DNA from: UBA9926 sp018645765 | Lineage (GTDB): Bacteria > Pseudomonadota > Gammaproteobacteria > Pseudomonadales > Azotimanducaceae | Assembly (NCBI GenBank): GCA_949372755.1 | Contig: CASIBO010000003.1 | Span: forward strand, 220,522-284,521 | Direction: 5' to 3' | Length of the DNA stretch: 64,000 nt | Shown here: one piece after another, positions 17,351-26,043 of the stretch | Position numbering within the stretch: the stretch's first letter is position 1 | Layout of the letters: every line of letters starts with the position of its first letter | Notes under the pieces: model-generated | Seen by the model: the letters and a program-made list of their open reading frames with translations, nothing else | What the model was told of the DNA's origin: nothing | Database searches by the model: none | Translations under genes and position numbers: made by a program

Positions 17351-18064
17351 ATGAGCAAGAATCCCACGAGCCGAAACGAACCAACACAACCCTCGCAAGC
17401 GGTTGCAAGCTTTATTGCGCAAGCAAAATCACCGACAAAACTGCCAGGAAAACCAATCGAAAGCAGGATCATTTTTGGATTGGACGCGACCGCGTCGCGA
17501 GAACCGACATGGGATCAGGCAAGTCAGATTCAGCATGAAATGTTCGCGGCGGTACAAAGCAACCAACGCCTCGCAGTCCAATTGTGTTTTTATCGCGGCT
17601 TTCGGGAACTCAAGGCATCCCGGTTTTGCCATTCTGCAACCGAACTGCAGGGATTGATGGGCCGAGTACGATGCAGGGGTGGCCACACACAAATTAGCCG
17701 ACTGTTGAAGCATGCTCTCAAGATCTCACGCGTGGATGCACTAAAAGCCGTGCTGTTTGTGGGCGATGCCATCGAAGAGTCCGTCGATGACCTATGTGAC
17801 CAGGCAGGCCTGCTTGGTCTTAAAAAAATACCGCTGTTTATTTTTCATGAGGGTCGTGATGTTGCGGTTGAGCGAACCTTCCGCGCCATGACGAAACTAT
17901 CCGGCGGCGCTTACGCACCCTTTGACCTCGCTAGCCCGGATCAATTAAAACGTCTATTGGCCGGCGCTGCCGCTTATGCAACCGGCGGACGCGCAGCGCT
18001 CGGCAGCCTTGCCTACCAGCAACCGGGGCTAAAGCAATTGACCGCACAGCTGCCGAAAACGTAA
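17351..18064 (+). CDS. VWA domain-containing protein
   Basis: A 237-aa protein with one von Willebrand factor A domain. The MIDAS-like motif is FGLDATASREPTWD (residues about 43-56), a variant of DxSxS with Thr in the second position. The following FYRGF and VLFVGDAIEESVDDL strands fit the VWA fold. It has no signal peptide, and its first 38 residues are low-complexity and polar. Its stop overlaps the ATG of the next gene by one base (TAATG), so it is translationally coupled to the membrane DnaJ. Function is unknown. Confidence 0.8.
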   Translation: MSKNPTSRNEPTQPSQAVASFIAQAKSPTKLPGKPIESRIIFGLDATASREPTWDQASQIQHEMFAAVQSNQRLAVQLCFYRGFRELKASRFCHSATELQGLMGRVRCRGGHTQISRLLKHALKISRVDALKAVLFVGDAIEESVDDLCDQAGLLGLKKIPLFIFHEGRDVAVERTFRAMTKLSGGAYAPFDLASPDQLKRLLAGAAAYATGGRAALGSLAYQQPGLKQLTAQLPKT

Positions 18065-18801
18065 TGGGCCGTCTACTTCTAGCAGCGGTTGCCGCCATCG
18101 CCATTTTTTTCCTATTAAGGACCCTCCTTGCAAAGCGCAAATTGAGCGTTGGCCAGTTCTTTGCGCTGTATGCCGCGGCCCTTGCGGTTGTGGTGCTCAT
18201 TGGCCTTGGCCTAACAGGTCGGTTACATCCAGTGACCGCAAGCCTTGGGGTTGTGCTCGCAATGCTCGTTCGGGCCCTGCCTGTCCTCATGCGTTTGTTT
18301 CAAGCCGTTAATCTCTGGAAAACCATCAAGGCCGCATTGGGTGTTGCCAGCGTTCAGAAGGGCCCCAAAACAGGCAGCAAGAGTCAGATAGAGAGTGCGT
18401 TCTTGACCATGACCCTTGACCATGATTCCGGTGAACTCGATGGCACAATTAAAAAAGGCGTCTTCCAAGGACAGCGGCTTTCCCAGCTATCCCGGGACGC
18501 ACTTTTGGCCCTGCAGGCTGAAGTTGCCTCGGATATAGACTCCAGCGAGTTACTGCAAACCTTTTTTGAACGCTACCATGGGGATCACGCCTCAAGCGCC
18601 GATGCGGCGCAAGGTCCCTCAGGAGACATGAATCGCGCTGAAGCTATAACCCTGTTGGAGCTCGGTCCCGATCCAACCAACGATGAGATTATTAAAGCGC
18701 ACCGTCGATTAATGCAAATTCACCATCCGGATCGCGGAGGCTCGAATGACCTTGCTGCGCGTTTGAATGCGGCTAAGGACAAATTACTTGGAGAACACTG
18801 A
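18064..18801 (+). CDS. Membrane-anchored DnaJ-domain protein
   Basis: A 245-aa protein with hydrophobic segments near residues 2-22, 31-51 and 57-80, a cytoplasmic linker, and a C-terminal J domain (about 187-245) carrying the HPD tripeptide at 221-223 (HHPDRGG). The J domain should stimulate an Hsp70 ATPase. Its C-terminal placement behind membrane segments recalls Tim14/PAM18-type proteins. It probably recruits DnaK to the inner membrane. It is coupled to the VWA gene upstream and overlaps the following gene. Confidence 0.85.
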   Translation: MGRLLLAAVAAIAIFFLLRTLLAKRKLSVGQFFALYAAALAVVVLIGLGLTGRLHPVTASLGVVLAMLVRALPVLMRLFQAVNLWKTIKAALGVASVQKGPKTGSKSQIESAFLTMTLDHDSGELDGTIKKGVFQGQRLSQLSRDALLALQAEVASDIDSSELLQTFFERYHGDHASSADAAQGPSGDMNRAEAITLLELGPDPTNDEIIKAHRRLMQIHHPDRGGSNDLAARLNAAKDKLLGEH

Positions 18802-19750
18802 ATCAAGCGCCCGCGCGTTTGCGAACGATTTTATCGAAACGCATTGGCTTGGCCTGAACGAGGCGAGTCGCGTTTCGTCATGGGAGGCCGCGTTGACCGA
18901 GCATCACCTGCGCGTCCCGGGATACCCTTCTGAGTATGGTGGACGCAACTGGCCGGACAAAGCACTGGTTCACTTTTGGTCTCTGTGCGCGGAACACGGT
19001 TGCCCCATGCCAGACCCGGTTACAACGGAATTAGTTGGCCCCCTTTTATTACTCACCTTAAACCCAAATCAGCACCACGCGCATTTGCAGGCCATCGCAG
19101 CAGGACAAGCGTCTTGGGAAGTGGTCTGCCTGGACTTACCCAGCAGTCCCATGAGACGACTGAAACCCCTCGAGCAGACCGACTGGGTACTGCTCATTCA
19201 GAATCAAGCAGACGGTACTTCGCAGATCGAGATCTTAAACCCCTGGCCTGGTTTGGCCGCAAACTTGCCCCCCACCACCGCCGACTTAAAAACCAGCCTA
19301 GTGCTCAGTTTAGATGCGCGCGAAATGCTTCAAACACTGCACCGAGATCACCAACCCATTGCCGCTGTCTGGCGCAATCGTGCGCTGCTCAAAACACTGC
19401 GAACGCTTTCCTGCGAGGACCCGATGGGGCGGGAAAACCAAAGACTTTGCGAACTTGAAATTTTACAAACCGCACAAGAAACGCTTTGCCACCGGCTCAT
19501 CCAAAACGGCGCGCGCGCGAAACAGCTGATCGTTACGCAAATTGCTCGCGAAATTCAGATGAAGAGCCTGCAACTCAGACGCGAGCAGCTCGGGTACTAT
19601 GCGTTAACCGAGGCAACTCCACCGGGTCAAAACGAGCCCATTGGATCAATTGATGCACCAATCGATGCCCACTTCATGATCGAACCCATTGCCCTGATCA
19701 GTGACTTTTTTATGGACCAGCTCGAGACCAACGCCCAGCAGGGCTCATAA
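18788..19750 (+). CDS. Degenerate acyl-CoA dehydrogenase-like protein
   Basis: A 320-aa protein. Residues 1-115 match the helical N-terminal domain of acyl-CoA dehydrogenases (WEAALTEHHLRVPGYPSEYGG is the recognisable core). The expected FAD/substrate segment (SEPGAGSD-like) is absent, and the C-terminal part is only loosely similar, so a flavin-dependent catalytic role is doubtful. TTG 18788 is chosen because AAGGA lies eight bases upstream; ATG 18767 is in frame but has no ribosome-binding site. It overlaps the DnaJ gene by 14 nt. Confidence 0.6.
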   Translation: MENTESSARAFANDFIETHWLGLNEASRVSSWEAALTEHHLRVPGYPSEYGGRNWPDKALVHFWSLCAEHGCPMPDPVTTELVGPLLLLTLNPNQHHAHLQAIAAGQASWEVVCLDLPSSPMRRLKPLEQTDWVLLIQNQADGTSQIEILNPWPGLAANLPPTTADLKTSLVLSLDAREMLQTLHRDHQPIAAVWRNRALLKTLRTLSCEDPMGRENQRLCELEILQTAQETLCHRLIQNGARAKQLIVTQIAREIQMKSLQLRREQLGYYALTEATPPGQNEPIGSIDAPIDAHFMIEPIALISDFFMDQLETNAQQGS

Positions 19751-19797
19751 AATGCCAACCGGCGTCCCCTTCAACCAACCGATATCCTAAGTAATTT

Positions 19798-20475
19798 ATG
19801 ATCAAGCCCAAGCAAGACCAAACCGCCCCCTTTCAAGGTGTTATTTTTGACTTGGATGGCACGTTACTCAACACCCTAGCCTGCATTGGCACCGCCTTTA
19901 ATCAAGCGCTCACAGAAATCGGGTATCCGACTCACCCGATTCAAGACTACACCGACTTCATCGGGGATGGCGTCTTCAAATGCGCCGAACGTGCGCTACC
20001 AAAGACCGCGCGGCAACCCGAGATTGTCGACGCTCTCGTCACGCTCGAGCGCAGGCTCTACGATACGGTCTGGCGCCGTGAAATCGCCATTTATGATGGC
20101 ATCCCAGAATTGCTCGCGGCCCTTCGAGCCCAAAGTGTGCCAACGGCGGTTCTAACCAACAAAGATCAAGATGCCGCCAACGAATGTCTCATCGAATGCT
20201 TTCCACAACACACCTTTGACTGCGTTCTGGGCTATACCGGCGCATACCCCCATAAACCCGATCCAGCCTGCGGCGCAGCGGTGATCAAGGCGCTCGATTT
20301 ACGCCCCGATCAGCTAATGATGGTCGGCGACACACCGGTCGATCTTGCCACGGCTCGGGCTTGCAGTCTTTTTGCCGTTGGTGTGTCATGGGGTTTTCGG
20401 ACACGTGAAACGCTCATCGCAGCCGGCCTTGATGTACTCATCGAGCATCCGTTAGAACTCTTACACTACGCTTAA
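19798..20475 (+). CDS. gph: HAD-IA phosphatase, phosphoglycolate phosphatase type
   Basis: A 225-aa haloacid-dehalogenase phosphatase. Motif I is FDLDGTLLNT (nucleophile Asp), motif II VLTNKD, and motifs III/IV HKPDP and MMVGDTPVDL. Length and cap position resemble Gph, which removes 2-phosphoglycolate, but this subfamily is not specific and a related sugar phosphate cannot be excluded. It lies 47 bp after the dehydrogenase-like gene and 17 bp before the aminotransferase. Confidence 0.8.
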   Translation: MIKPKQDQTAPFQGVIFDLDGTLLNTLACIGTAFNQALTEIGYPTHPIQDYTDFIGDGVFKCAERALPKTARQPEIVDALVTLERRLYDTVWRREIAIYDGIPELLAALRAQSVPTAVLTNKDQDAANECLIECFPQHTFDCVLGYTGAYPHKPDPACGAAVIKALDLRPDQLMMVGDTPVDLATARACSLFAVGVSWGFRTRETLIAAGLDVLIEHPLELLHYA

Positions 20476-20492
20476 TACAAGGTTAGTCGATC

Positions 20493-21824
20493 ATGAACCC
20501 GAAACATCACAACCTGGTACCCGAGAACCTCGATGCTTTCTGGATGCCGTTTTCAGGGCAAAGACAATTTAAAGAAGACCCTCGTTTTATCGTGTCCGCG
20601 AAAGGCATGTATTACACCGACAGCCAAGGTCATGAGACGCTGGATGGCAGCGCGGGTCTTTGGTGTGTGAATGCAGGCCACCACAGAGAGCACATCAACG
20701 CGGCCATTGCGCATCAATTGGAAAGTTTAGATTTTGCGCACAGCTTTAACTCCGGACATCCACTTGCGTTTCAGTATGCCAGCCGCCTGGTTAAACATGT
20801 GCCTGATCCGTTAAACCACGTCTTCTTCACCAATTCCGGATCGGAGTCCGTGGACACCGCCTTAAAGATCGCATTGGCTTACCATCGGCGAAATGGTGAG
20901 GCGGGCCGTCAACGTTTAATCGGCCGAGAAAAGGGTTATCACGGCATGGGCTTTGGTGGGCTCTCTGTTGGCGGCCTTGTCAAAAACCGAAATCCGTTCG
21001 GTCTGCTACTGCCGGGTACGGATCACCTGCGCCAAACCCACGGTCTGGCGGGCAATCGGTTTGCAAGAGGCCTGCCGCCAGAAGGGGAAGAACTGGCAAT
21101 GGACTTGCAGCGCTTGGTCGAATTACACGGCGCCGACGCCATAGCCGCCGTGATTGTCGAGCCGATCGGCGGCGCCGGCGGCGTTCACCTTCCACCAGTC
21201 GGGTATCTGCAGCGCCTTCGTGAGTTGTGTGATGAGCACGGCATTTTGTTAATCTTTGATGAAGTCATCACCGGCTTCGGCCGTACCGGCGCCTGCACCG
21301 CGGCCGAGCGATTTGGTGTGGTGCCGGACATCATGACGACGGCAAAGGGCATCACCAATGCGACCATTCCTATGGGCGGCGTGTTTGTATCCGATACCAT
21401 TTTTGAGCGATTTATGGATACCGACGTGCCGGGCGTCGAATTGAGCCACGGTTATACCTACTCAGGCCACCCTGTTGCCTGTGCTGCTGGGATGGCGACC
21501 CTTGACATCTATGAGCAAGAAGGGCTTTTTGATCGCCCCAAGGCCCTCCAAGACACCTGGCAAGATGCAGCGCTCAGCCTCTCTGATTTCCCAAATGTCA
21601 TCGACGTTCGGTGCTTTGCTTTACTCGGCGCGATCGAACTCGCACCGCTCGACGGGGCACCCATGCAACGCGGCGCAGCGGTTGCAAAACGTTGCTATGA
21701 AAAAGGCGCCTGGGTTCGTCCGATTGGCGACTCGTTAGTCTTGTCACCGCCACTCATTATTTCGGAAACCGAAATCAAACGCATTTTTGGCATCATCGGC
21801 GAGGCAATCTGCGAGGTTGGCTAG
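20493..21824 (+). CDS. Class III aminotransferase, beta-alanine--pyruvate (omega-amino acid) type
   Basis: A 443-aa PLP-dependent class III aminotransferase. It has the FFTNSGSESVDTALKIA phosphate-binding region, the IVEPIGGAGG and LIFDEVITGFGRTG motif with the PLP-contacting Asp, and the Schiff-base lysine in TTAKGITN. The N terminus (LDAFWMPFSGQRQF) is typical of beta-alanine:pyruvate transaminases. Likely substrates are beta-alanine or other omega-amines with pyruvate as acceptor. It precedes an SDR by 35 bp, which may reduce the aldehyde product; that link is inferred. Confidence 0.88.
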   Translation: MNPKHHNLVPENLDAFWMPFSGQRQFKEDPRFIVSAKGMYYTDSQGHETLDGSAGLWCVNAGHHREHINAAIAHQLESLDFAHSFNSGHPLAFQYASRLVKHVPDPLNHVFFTNSGSESVDTALKIALAYHRRNGEAGRQRLIGREKGYHGMGFGGLSVGGLVKNRNPFGLLLPGTDHLRQTHGLAGNRFARGLPPEGEELAMDLQRLVELHGADAIAAVIVEPIGGAGGVHLPPVGYLQRLRELCDEHGILLIFDEVITGFGRTGACTAAERFGVVPDIMTTAKGITNATIPMGGVFVSDTIFERFMDTDVPGVELSHGYTYSGHPVACAAGMATLDIYEQEGLFDRPKALQDTWQDAALSLSDFPNVIDVRCFALLGAIELAPLDGAPMQRGAAVAKRCYEKGAWVRPIGDSLVLSPPLIISETEIKRIFGIIGEAICEVG

Positions 21825-21859
21825 CGCTTTTTCTAAACCTTAATTTAAAGGACATTGTT

Positions 21860-22636
21860 ATGAACCTTGCTGGAAAAAACATCGTTATTACCGGCGCCGC
21901 CAGCGGCATTGGTCGCGCCATGACGCGTCGTTTCAAGGCTGAAGGCGCGCGGAAAATCGTCATTACGGATGTCAATGCTGAGGGTCTCGCCGCCGTCGCC
22001 GCAGAGACCGGCGCCATCCCTCGAGCTGCCAATCTTGGTGAAGAACAGGCCGTTCTTGATTTCATTGGATTTTCCGAAACCGAACTCGGCCAGATTGATT
22101 TACTGTGTAATAACGCGGGGATATCGGTATCGGGCGGGCCTGAAGTTGATACGAGCGACTGGCAGGCCATTTGGAACATCAACGTTATGGCACACGTATG
22201 GGCAACTCGCGCCGCATTGCCTGCCATGCTGGCACGAGGAGCAGGCTATTTATTGCACACCGCGTCCGCTGCAGGGCTCCTCAGTCAGATTGGCTCCGCC
22301 CCCTATGCGGTTACCAAGCATGCGGCGGTTGCTTATGCTGAATGGCTTGCGATCACTTATGGCGATCAAGGATTAAAGGTGTCGACGCTCTGTCCACAGG
22401 CGGTTAGAACGGCCATGACAGCCGGGCATGAAGATGGGGTTGCCTCGGTTGACGGCATGATGGAACCCGAAACGCTGTGTGATGCTGTGATTGAAACCTT
22501 GGCTGCGGAGTCCTTTTTGGTGCTGCCTCATCCAGAGGTCGCGACCTACATTCGACGCAAAACCGCCGACTACGATCGCTGGCTCACGGGGATGCGACGA
22601 CTGCAAAGTCATTATGGTCAGCCCAGCTGGCCTTAG
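21860..22636 (+). CDS. Short-chain dehydrogenase/reductase
   Basis: A 258-aa classical SDR. The nucleotide-binding TGAASGIGRAM, the NNAG strand and the catalytic Tyr-Lys pair in YAVTKHA are intact. ATG 21860 follows AAAGGACATTGTT, giving AAGGA with spacing of about seven. Substrate is unknown. It ends the run of same-strand genes that began with the VWA gene. Confidence 0.85.
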   Translation: MNLAGKNIVITGAASGIGRAMTRRFKAEGARKIVITDVNAEGLAAVAAETGAIPRAANLGEEQAVLDFIGFSETELGQIDLLCNNAGISVSGGPEVDTSDWQAIWNINVMAHVWATRAALPAMLARGAGYLLHTASAAGLLSQIGSAPYAVTKHAAVAYAEWLAITYGDQGLKVSTLCPQAVRTAMTAGHEDGVASVDGMMEPETLCDAVIETLAAESFLVLPHPEVATYIRRKTADYDRWLTGMRRLQSHYGQPSWP

Positions 22637-22804
22637 AGACGGCCATCTGATGCGAGCTGTCTAAGTCGTCTCGGCAGGCCGCTCCGACAGACCCGTTCTC
22701 GCAAGAAAACTGTGACCCTTTGGTTTTAGCCTTAATTAGCCGCCTGCCAGGGCGCCGGGATGGCCACGGCTTCGCCCTCGCTATACACCGCTCGCACGTT
22801 TGTC

Positions 22805-22810
22805 TATACT
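22805..22810 (+). promoter_or_regulatory. Candidate -10 of the metA leader promoter
   Basis: TATACT at 22805-22810 would place the transcription start close to 22817, the first base of the riboswitch P1 stem. The -35 region is poorly conserved. The fit between predicted start and aptamer supports it. Confidence 0.5.
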
Positions 22811-22816
22811 CCGCCT

Positions 22817-22866
22817 AGCGCCGATTTGAAATCAGCTTGCGGGCGCTTAAAAAATACCGCTAAAGC
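22817..22866 (+). promoter_or_regulatory. SAM-II-like riboswitch aptamer upstream of metA
   Basis: The region matches the compact SAM-II aptamer. P1 arms AGCGCC (22817-22822) and GGCGCT (22842-22847) pair perfectly. The first loop holds the conserved GATTT (22823-22827) and TTGC (22837-22840). The 3' strand reads AAAAAATACC followed by GCTAAAG (22859-22865), the conserved pseudoknot tail. It sits 50 nt before metA, the classic target of this class. SAM binding should lower metA expression. Recognition is by remembered consensus, not a covariance search. Confidence 0.8.
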
Positions 22867-22868
22867 GT

Positions 22869-22905
22869 AAAACCTGCTTTAGCAATATGCTGTGTGGGTT
22901 TTTTT
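22869..22905 (+). terminator. Rho-independent terminator acting as riboswitch expression platform
   Basis: AAAACC (22869-22874) pairs with GGTTTT (22897-22902), enclosing a few wobble pairs and an inner AGCA/TGCT stem (22881-22884 with 22888-22891), and a run of seven T ends at 22905. A competing perfect 8-bp hairpin pairs GCTAAAGC (22859-22866) with GCTTTAGC (22876-22883). The first arm of that hairpin is also the aptamer tail, so SAM binding should free the terminator. This is a mutually exclusive switch by inspection; energies were not computed. Confidence 0.6.
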
Positions 22906-22918
22906 ATGCGAGTACACT

Positions 22919-23869
22919 ATGCCAATTAAGATACCGGATGCGCTGCCCGCATCGGCCATCCTGCTGCAGGAAAACATTGCCTGCATCGAGTCAACTCAAG
23001 CTGAGGTTCAAGATATTCGTGCCCTACGAATATTGATTCTCAATCTAATGCCGCTCAAAATTGAAACTGAAATCCATTTGCTGCGCATGCTCTCGAATTC
23101 GCCATTACAAGTTCAGATCGAATTGCTTCGCATTGACGACCGGACTAGTAAGAACACCCCAACCGATCATATGGTGTCATTTTATCAATCCTTCGAGGCC
23201 ATTAAACACAACAAGTATGACGGCATGATCATTACGGGGGCCCCGCTGGGGCAGATGGCATTTGAAGACGTTATCTTTTGGCCAAAACTCCAGGCAATAC
23301 TCGACTGGACCGAAACCAACGTTACCTCAACCATGTTTTTATGCTGGGCGGTACAAGCCGCCATGTTCCATTTTTATGGGGTTGATAAACGATTACTGCC
23401 ACAAAAACTTACCGGGGTGTATCCCCACGAAGTCATTCGGCCGCAATCACCGATTGCTCGCGGTTTTGACGATTACTTTGAGGCGCCGCACTCCCGGTAT
23501 GCTGAAGTGCCCGTCGCCGATGTCAAAGCCCAGTCTGAGCTTCATATCATTGCGCAATCAGAGCGCGCTGGCGCTTACTTGTTTGCCCATGAAACCGGCA
23601 AGCACCTGTTCGTGACAGGACACTCCGAGTACGAACCGGACTCACTCAAGAACGAGTATTTACGGGATCTTGACGCAGGATTATCGCCGTCCATCCCTGA
23701 GCACTACTTTGTCAACGACGACCCTAACCAGTCGGTTAAGGTCACCTGGAAGAGTCACGGCTCGCTTTTATTTGCGAACTGGCTCAACTACTACGTTTAT
23801 CAGTTATCGCCCTTCGATCTGTCAAAAATTGGCATTCAACGCTTGGTTCCACCCGTCGCGTTGGTCTGA
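22919..23869 (+). CDS. metA: MetA, homoserine O-succinyltransferase
   Basis: A 316-aa acyltransferase, the first committed enzyme of methionine synthesis. It has the family start MPIKIPDALPA, the catalytic Cys142 in LCWAVQAAMF and the HSEYE segment near the C terminus. Gly111 in TGAPLG is the residue associated with succinyl-CoA specificity; acetyl-CoA users have Glu there. An upstream in-frame GTG at 22892 falls within the terminator, so ATG 22919 is chosen. Control is probably through the SAM-II-like leader. Confidence 0.95.
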   Translation: MPIKIPDALPASAILLQENIACIESTQAEVQDIRALRILILNLMPLKIETEIHLLRMLSNSPLQVQIELLRIDDRTSKNTPTDHMVSFYQSFEAIKHNKYDGMIITGAPLGQMAFEDVIFWPKLQAILDWTETNVTSTMFLCWAVQAAMFHFYGVDKRLLPQKLTGVYPHEVIRPQSPIARGFDDYFEAPHSRYAEVPVADVKAQSELHIIAQSERAGAYLFAHETGKHLFVTGHSEYEPDSLKNEYLRDLDAGLSPSIPEHYFVNDDPNQSVKVTWKSHGSLLFANWLNYYVYQLSPFDLSKIGIQRLVPPVALV

Positions 23870-23873
23870 TGTC

Positions 23874-25259
23874 TTGACTGCAAACCAACCCACCGCCCGA
23901 CTCACGGAAGGCCCAATCGGGCCTGGTTTATTTCGGATGACGATGCCCATGATCCTTGGCATCTCCTCGAGCCTCTTAGCAGGTCTCGCCGAAGCCTATT
24001 ACCTCGGTTTATTGGGCTCCGTGCAGCTGGCGGCGCTCGGGTTTACGTTTCCGGTAACCGCGGCTTTAATGTCGATCACCCTGGGGGTTTCGATCGGCCT
24101 GTCCTCCGTTTTGGCGCGGGAGGTCGGAGGGGGACACAAGGACCTGATCCAGCGCACAACCACTGGCGGGCTCATTCTCGCAGCCGGTATTATGATTTTG
24201 GTTACAGCCTTGGGTCTTGCGAGCCTTGAGCCTCTATTCATTGCATTGGGCGCCGATGACAACACGTTGCCGTTGGTTACGAGTTACATGCAGCTTTGGT
24301 ACTGCTCACTGGTTTTCATGGCCATTCCTTCGGTGGGCGCCAATGCACTGCGCGCTACAGGGGATGCGCGTATTTCCGGCACCCTCATGGTTTCTGGCAG
24401 CGTTCTTCAAATCGGTTTCGCCCCGATCTTCATCTTCGGTTGGCTCGGATTGCCTGAACTGGGCATGACTGGCGCGGCCCTTGGTAACCTGCTTGCCCGA
24501 TTCATTATTTGTATTTTGACCTTCTACATCCTCACTGTGCAGTACACCCTAATCAATTTTAAAGCGCTCACAACGACCTATCTGCTCCAAGCCTGGCGCC
24601 GCATTCTGGCCGTCAGTATCCCGGCGACGGCCACCAACCTGATCGGCCCCATTTCGAGCGGTTTAATTATTTCGTTATTAGCGAATTATAGCCAAGAGGC
24701 CGTCGCAGGCTTTGCCATCGCCAGCCGAATCGAAGCCCTTTTTGTCATTCCACTCTTCGCGCTCTCGGCCAGCATTGGGCCCTACGTGGGACAAAACTGG
24801 GGCGCAGGCGCAACCGACCGTGCGGACAAGGCTATGCGCTTGTCTTTCAAATGGTCGCTGTTTTGGGGACTCATCGTCGCAGTGGTTTTGGCGGTTGCCG
24901 CCCCGGCATTAATCGGCTTATTCGATTCAAATACCGACGTCACCCAAACCGCCGAAATCTATCTGATGGTTTTGCCCATTACCTATGGCACCTGGGGCAT
25001 TATTATGATGACATCCGCAATTTTCAATGCCCTGGGCTATCCCCTGCGATCCACACTGATGTCCTTCATCAGAATGCTGGGAATCTACGTTCCATTGGCA
25101 CTCTTGTTCGACCATTTTTTCGGAATGGTCGGTATTTTTATCGCCGCCGCGGTTGCAAATGTACTGGTTGCGATTCTCGGGTACCTCTGGAATCGAAAAA
25201 CGTTCAAACCCCATGCAGCGGCGGCAACGTCTGAGCCACCAAATCAAACTGCTGCATAA
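23874..25259 (+). CDS. MATE-family efflux transporter
   Basis: A 461-aa, 12-helix multidrug and toxic compound extrusion (MATE) transporter. It begins near TANQPTARLTEGPIGPGLFR, continues into the usual MPMILGI first helix, and ends in a short polar tail. Such pumps exchange drugs or metabolites for Na+ or H+. The open frame starts inside metA, but residues before TTG 23874 are not MATE-like. This TTG lies 4 nt after the metA stop. Its 3' end overlaps the next minus-strand gene by 56 bp. Confidence 0.82.
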   Translation: MTANQPTARLTEGPIGPGLFRMTMPMILGISSSLLAGLAEAYYLGLLGSVQLAALGFTFPVTAALMSITLGVSIGLSSVLAREVGGGHKDLIQRTTTGGLILAAGIMILVTALGLASLEPLFIALGADDNTLPLVTSYMQLWYCSLVFMAIPSVGANALRATGDARISGTLMVSGSVLQIGFAPIFIFGWLGLPELGMTGAALGNLLARFIICILTFYILTVQYTLINFKALTTTYLLQAWRRILAVSIPATATNLIGPISSGLIISLLANYSQEAVAGFAIASRIEALFVIPLFALSASIGPYVGQNWGAGATDRADKAMRLSFKWSLFWGLIVAVVLAVAAPALIGLFDSNTDVTQTAEIYLMVLPITYGTWGIIMMTSAIFNALGYPLRSTLMSFIRMLGIYVPLALLFDHFFGMVGIFIAAAVANVLVAILGYLWNRKTFKPHAAAATSEPPNQTAA

Positions 25260-26043
25260 CGTCATCGGCATAGGTAATCAAACCCGTCAGGTTTTTTGGA
25301 TCACCCTGCACGAGCCGTAAGCATGCCTCCGCCATATGCTCAATCGGGGTGACACGACCGGCTGGCGTATCGGCGTTAATCAAATTGTGATGCAGCACCC
25401 CAGGGGTCGCAACAAGACCTGGTGAGATCACGTTGACGGCGATCCCTTGGTCATAGACTTCCGAGGCTAGGCCCGTCGTAAACCGCTCAAGGGCTGCTTT
25501 ACACATCCCATAAACCGTGCCGCCTCGACCACCAACATCAATTGCAGGGTGGCGCGCCGCATGAGAACTAACATTTAAAATAGCGCCGTGACCACGCTCG
25601 ATCATCCCGGGCAACACCCTTTGCGCCAACGCAAACGGCGCGTCGACCTGAACCCGGAACATTAAATCGAAGTGCTTTTGTTGAAAATTCCGGACGTGTT
25701 CGAAGTAGGTTACCGCGGCATTATTCACCAAGATATCAACCGGGCCAAACTGGCTTTCTGCTTCATCAATCAGACGATTGCGATGCTCTGCAAGCCCAAT
25801 ATCGGCACGAACGGCTAACGCTTGGCCACCGAGTCGCTCAATTGTCGCGGCAACATTTGAGATTCCACCCGCTAAAACATGGTCACCATCGGACAAGGTT
25901 CTTGCAGAAACGACGACCTTCGCGCCAGCCTGCGCAAACCGGTAGGCGATGGCTTCGCCAATACCTCGGCTGGCGCCGGTAATCACAACAACTCTATCGG
26001 CAAGACAATCGACCGCATTAGCACCCATAGAGGAACGCGACAT
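25204..26043 (-). CDS. Short-chain dehydrogenase/reductase
   Basis: A 279-aa classical SDR with TGASRGIGEAI, NNAAV and the catalytic YGMCK motif. The segment GGRGGTVYGMCKAALERFTTGLA before and through the active site resembles SDRs of hydroxysteroid or acyl type, but the substrate cannot be deduced. ATG 26043 has a perfect AGGAGG eight bases upstream, which decides the start. It converges on the MATE gene with a 56-bp antisense overlap. Confidence 0.85.
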   Translation of the reverse strand: MSRSSMGANAVDCLADRVVVITGASRGIGEAIAYRFAQAGAKVVVSARTLSDGDHVLAGGISNVAATIERLGGQALAVRADIGLAEHRNRLIDEAESQFGPVDILVNNAAVTYFEHVRNFQQKHFDLMFRVQVDAPFALAQRVLPGMIERGHGAILNVSSHAARHPAIDVGGRGGTVYGMCKAALERFTTGLASEVYDQGIAVNVISPGLVATPGVLHHNLINADTPAGRVTPIEHMAEACLRLVQGDPKNLTGLITYADDVMQQFDLVAQTLPPLHGV

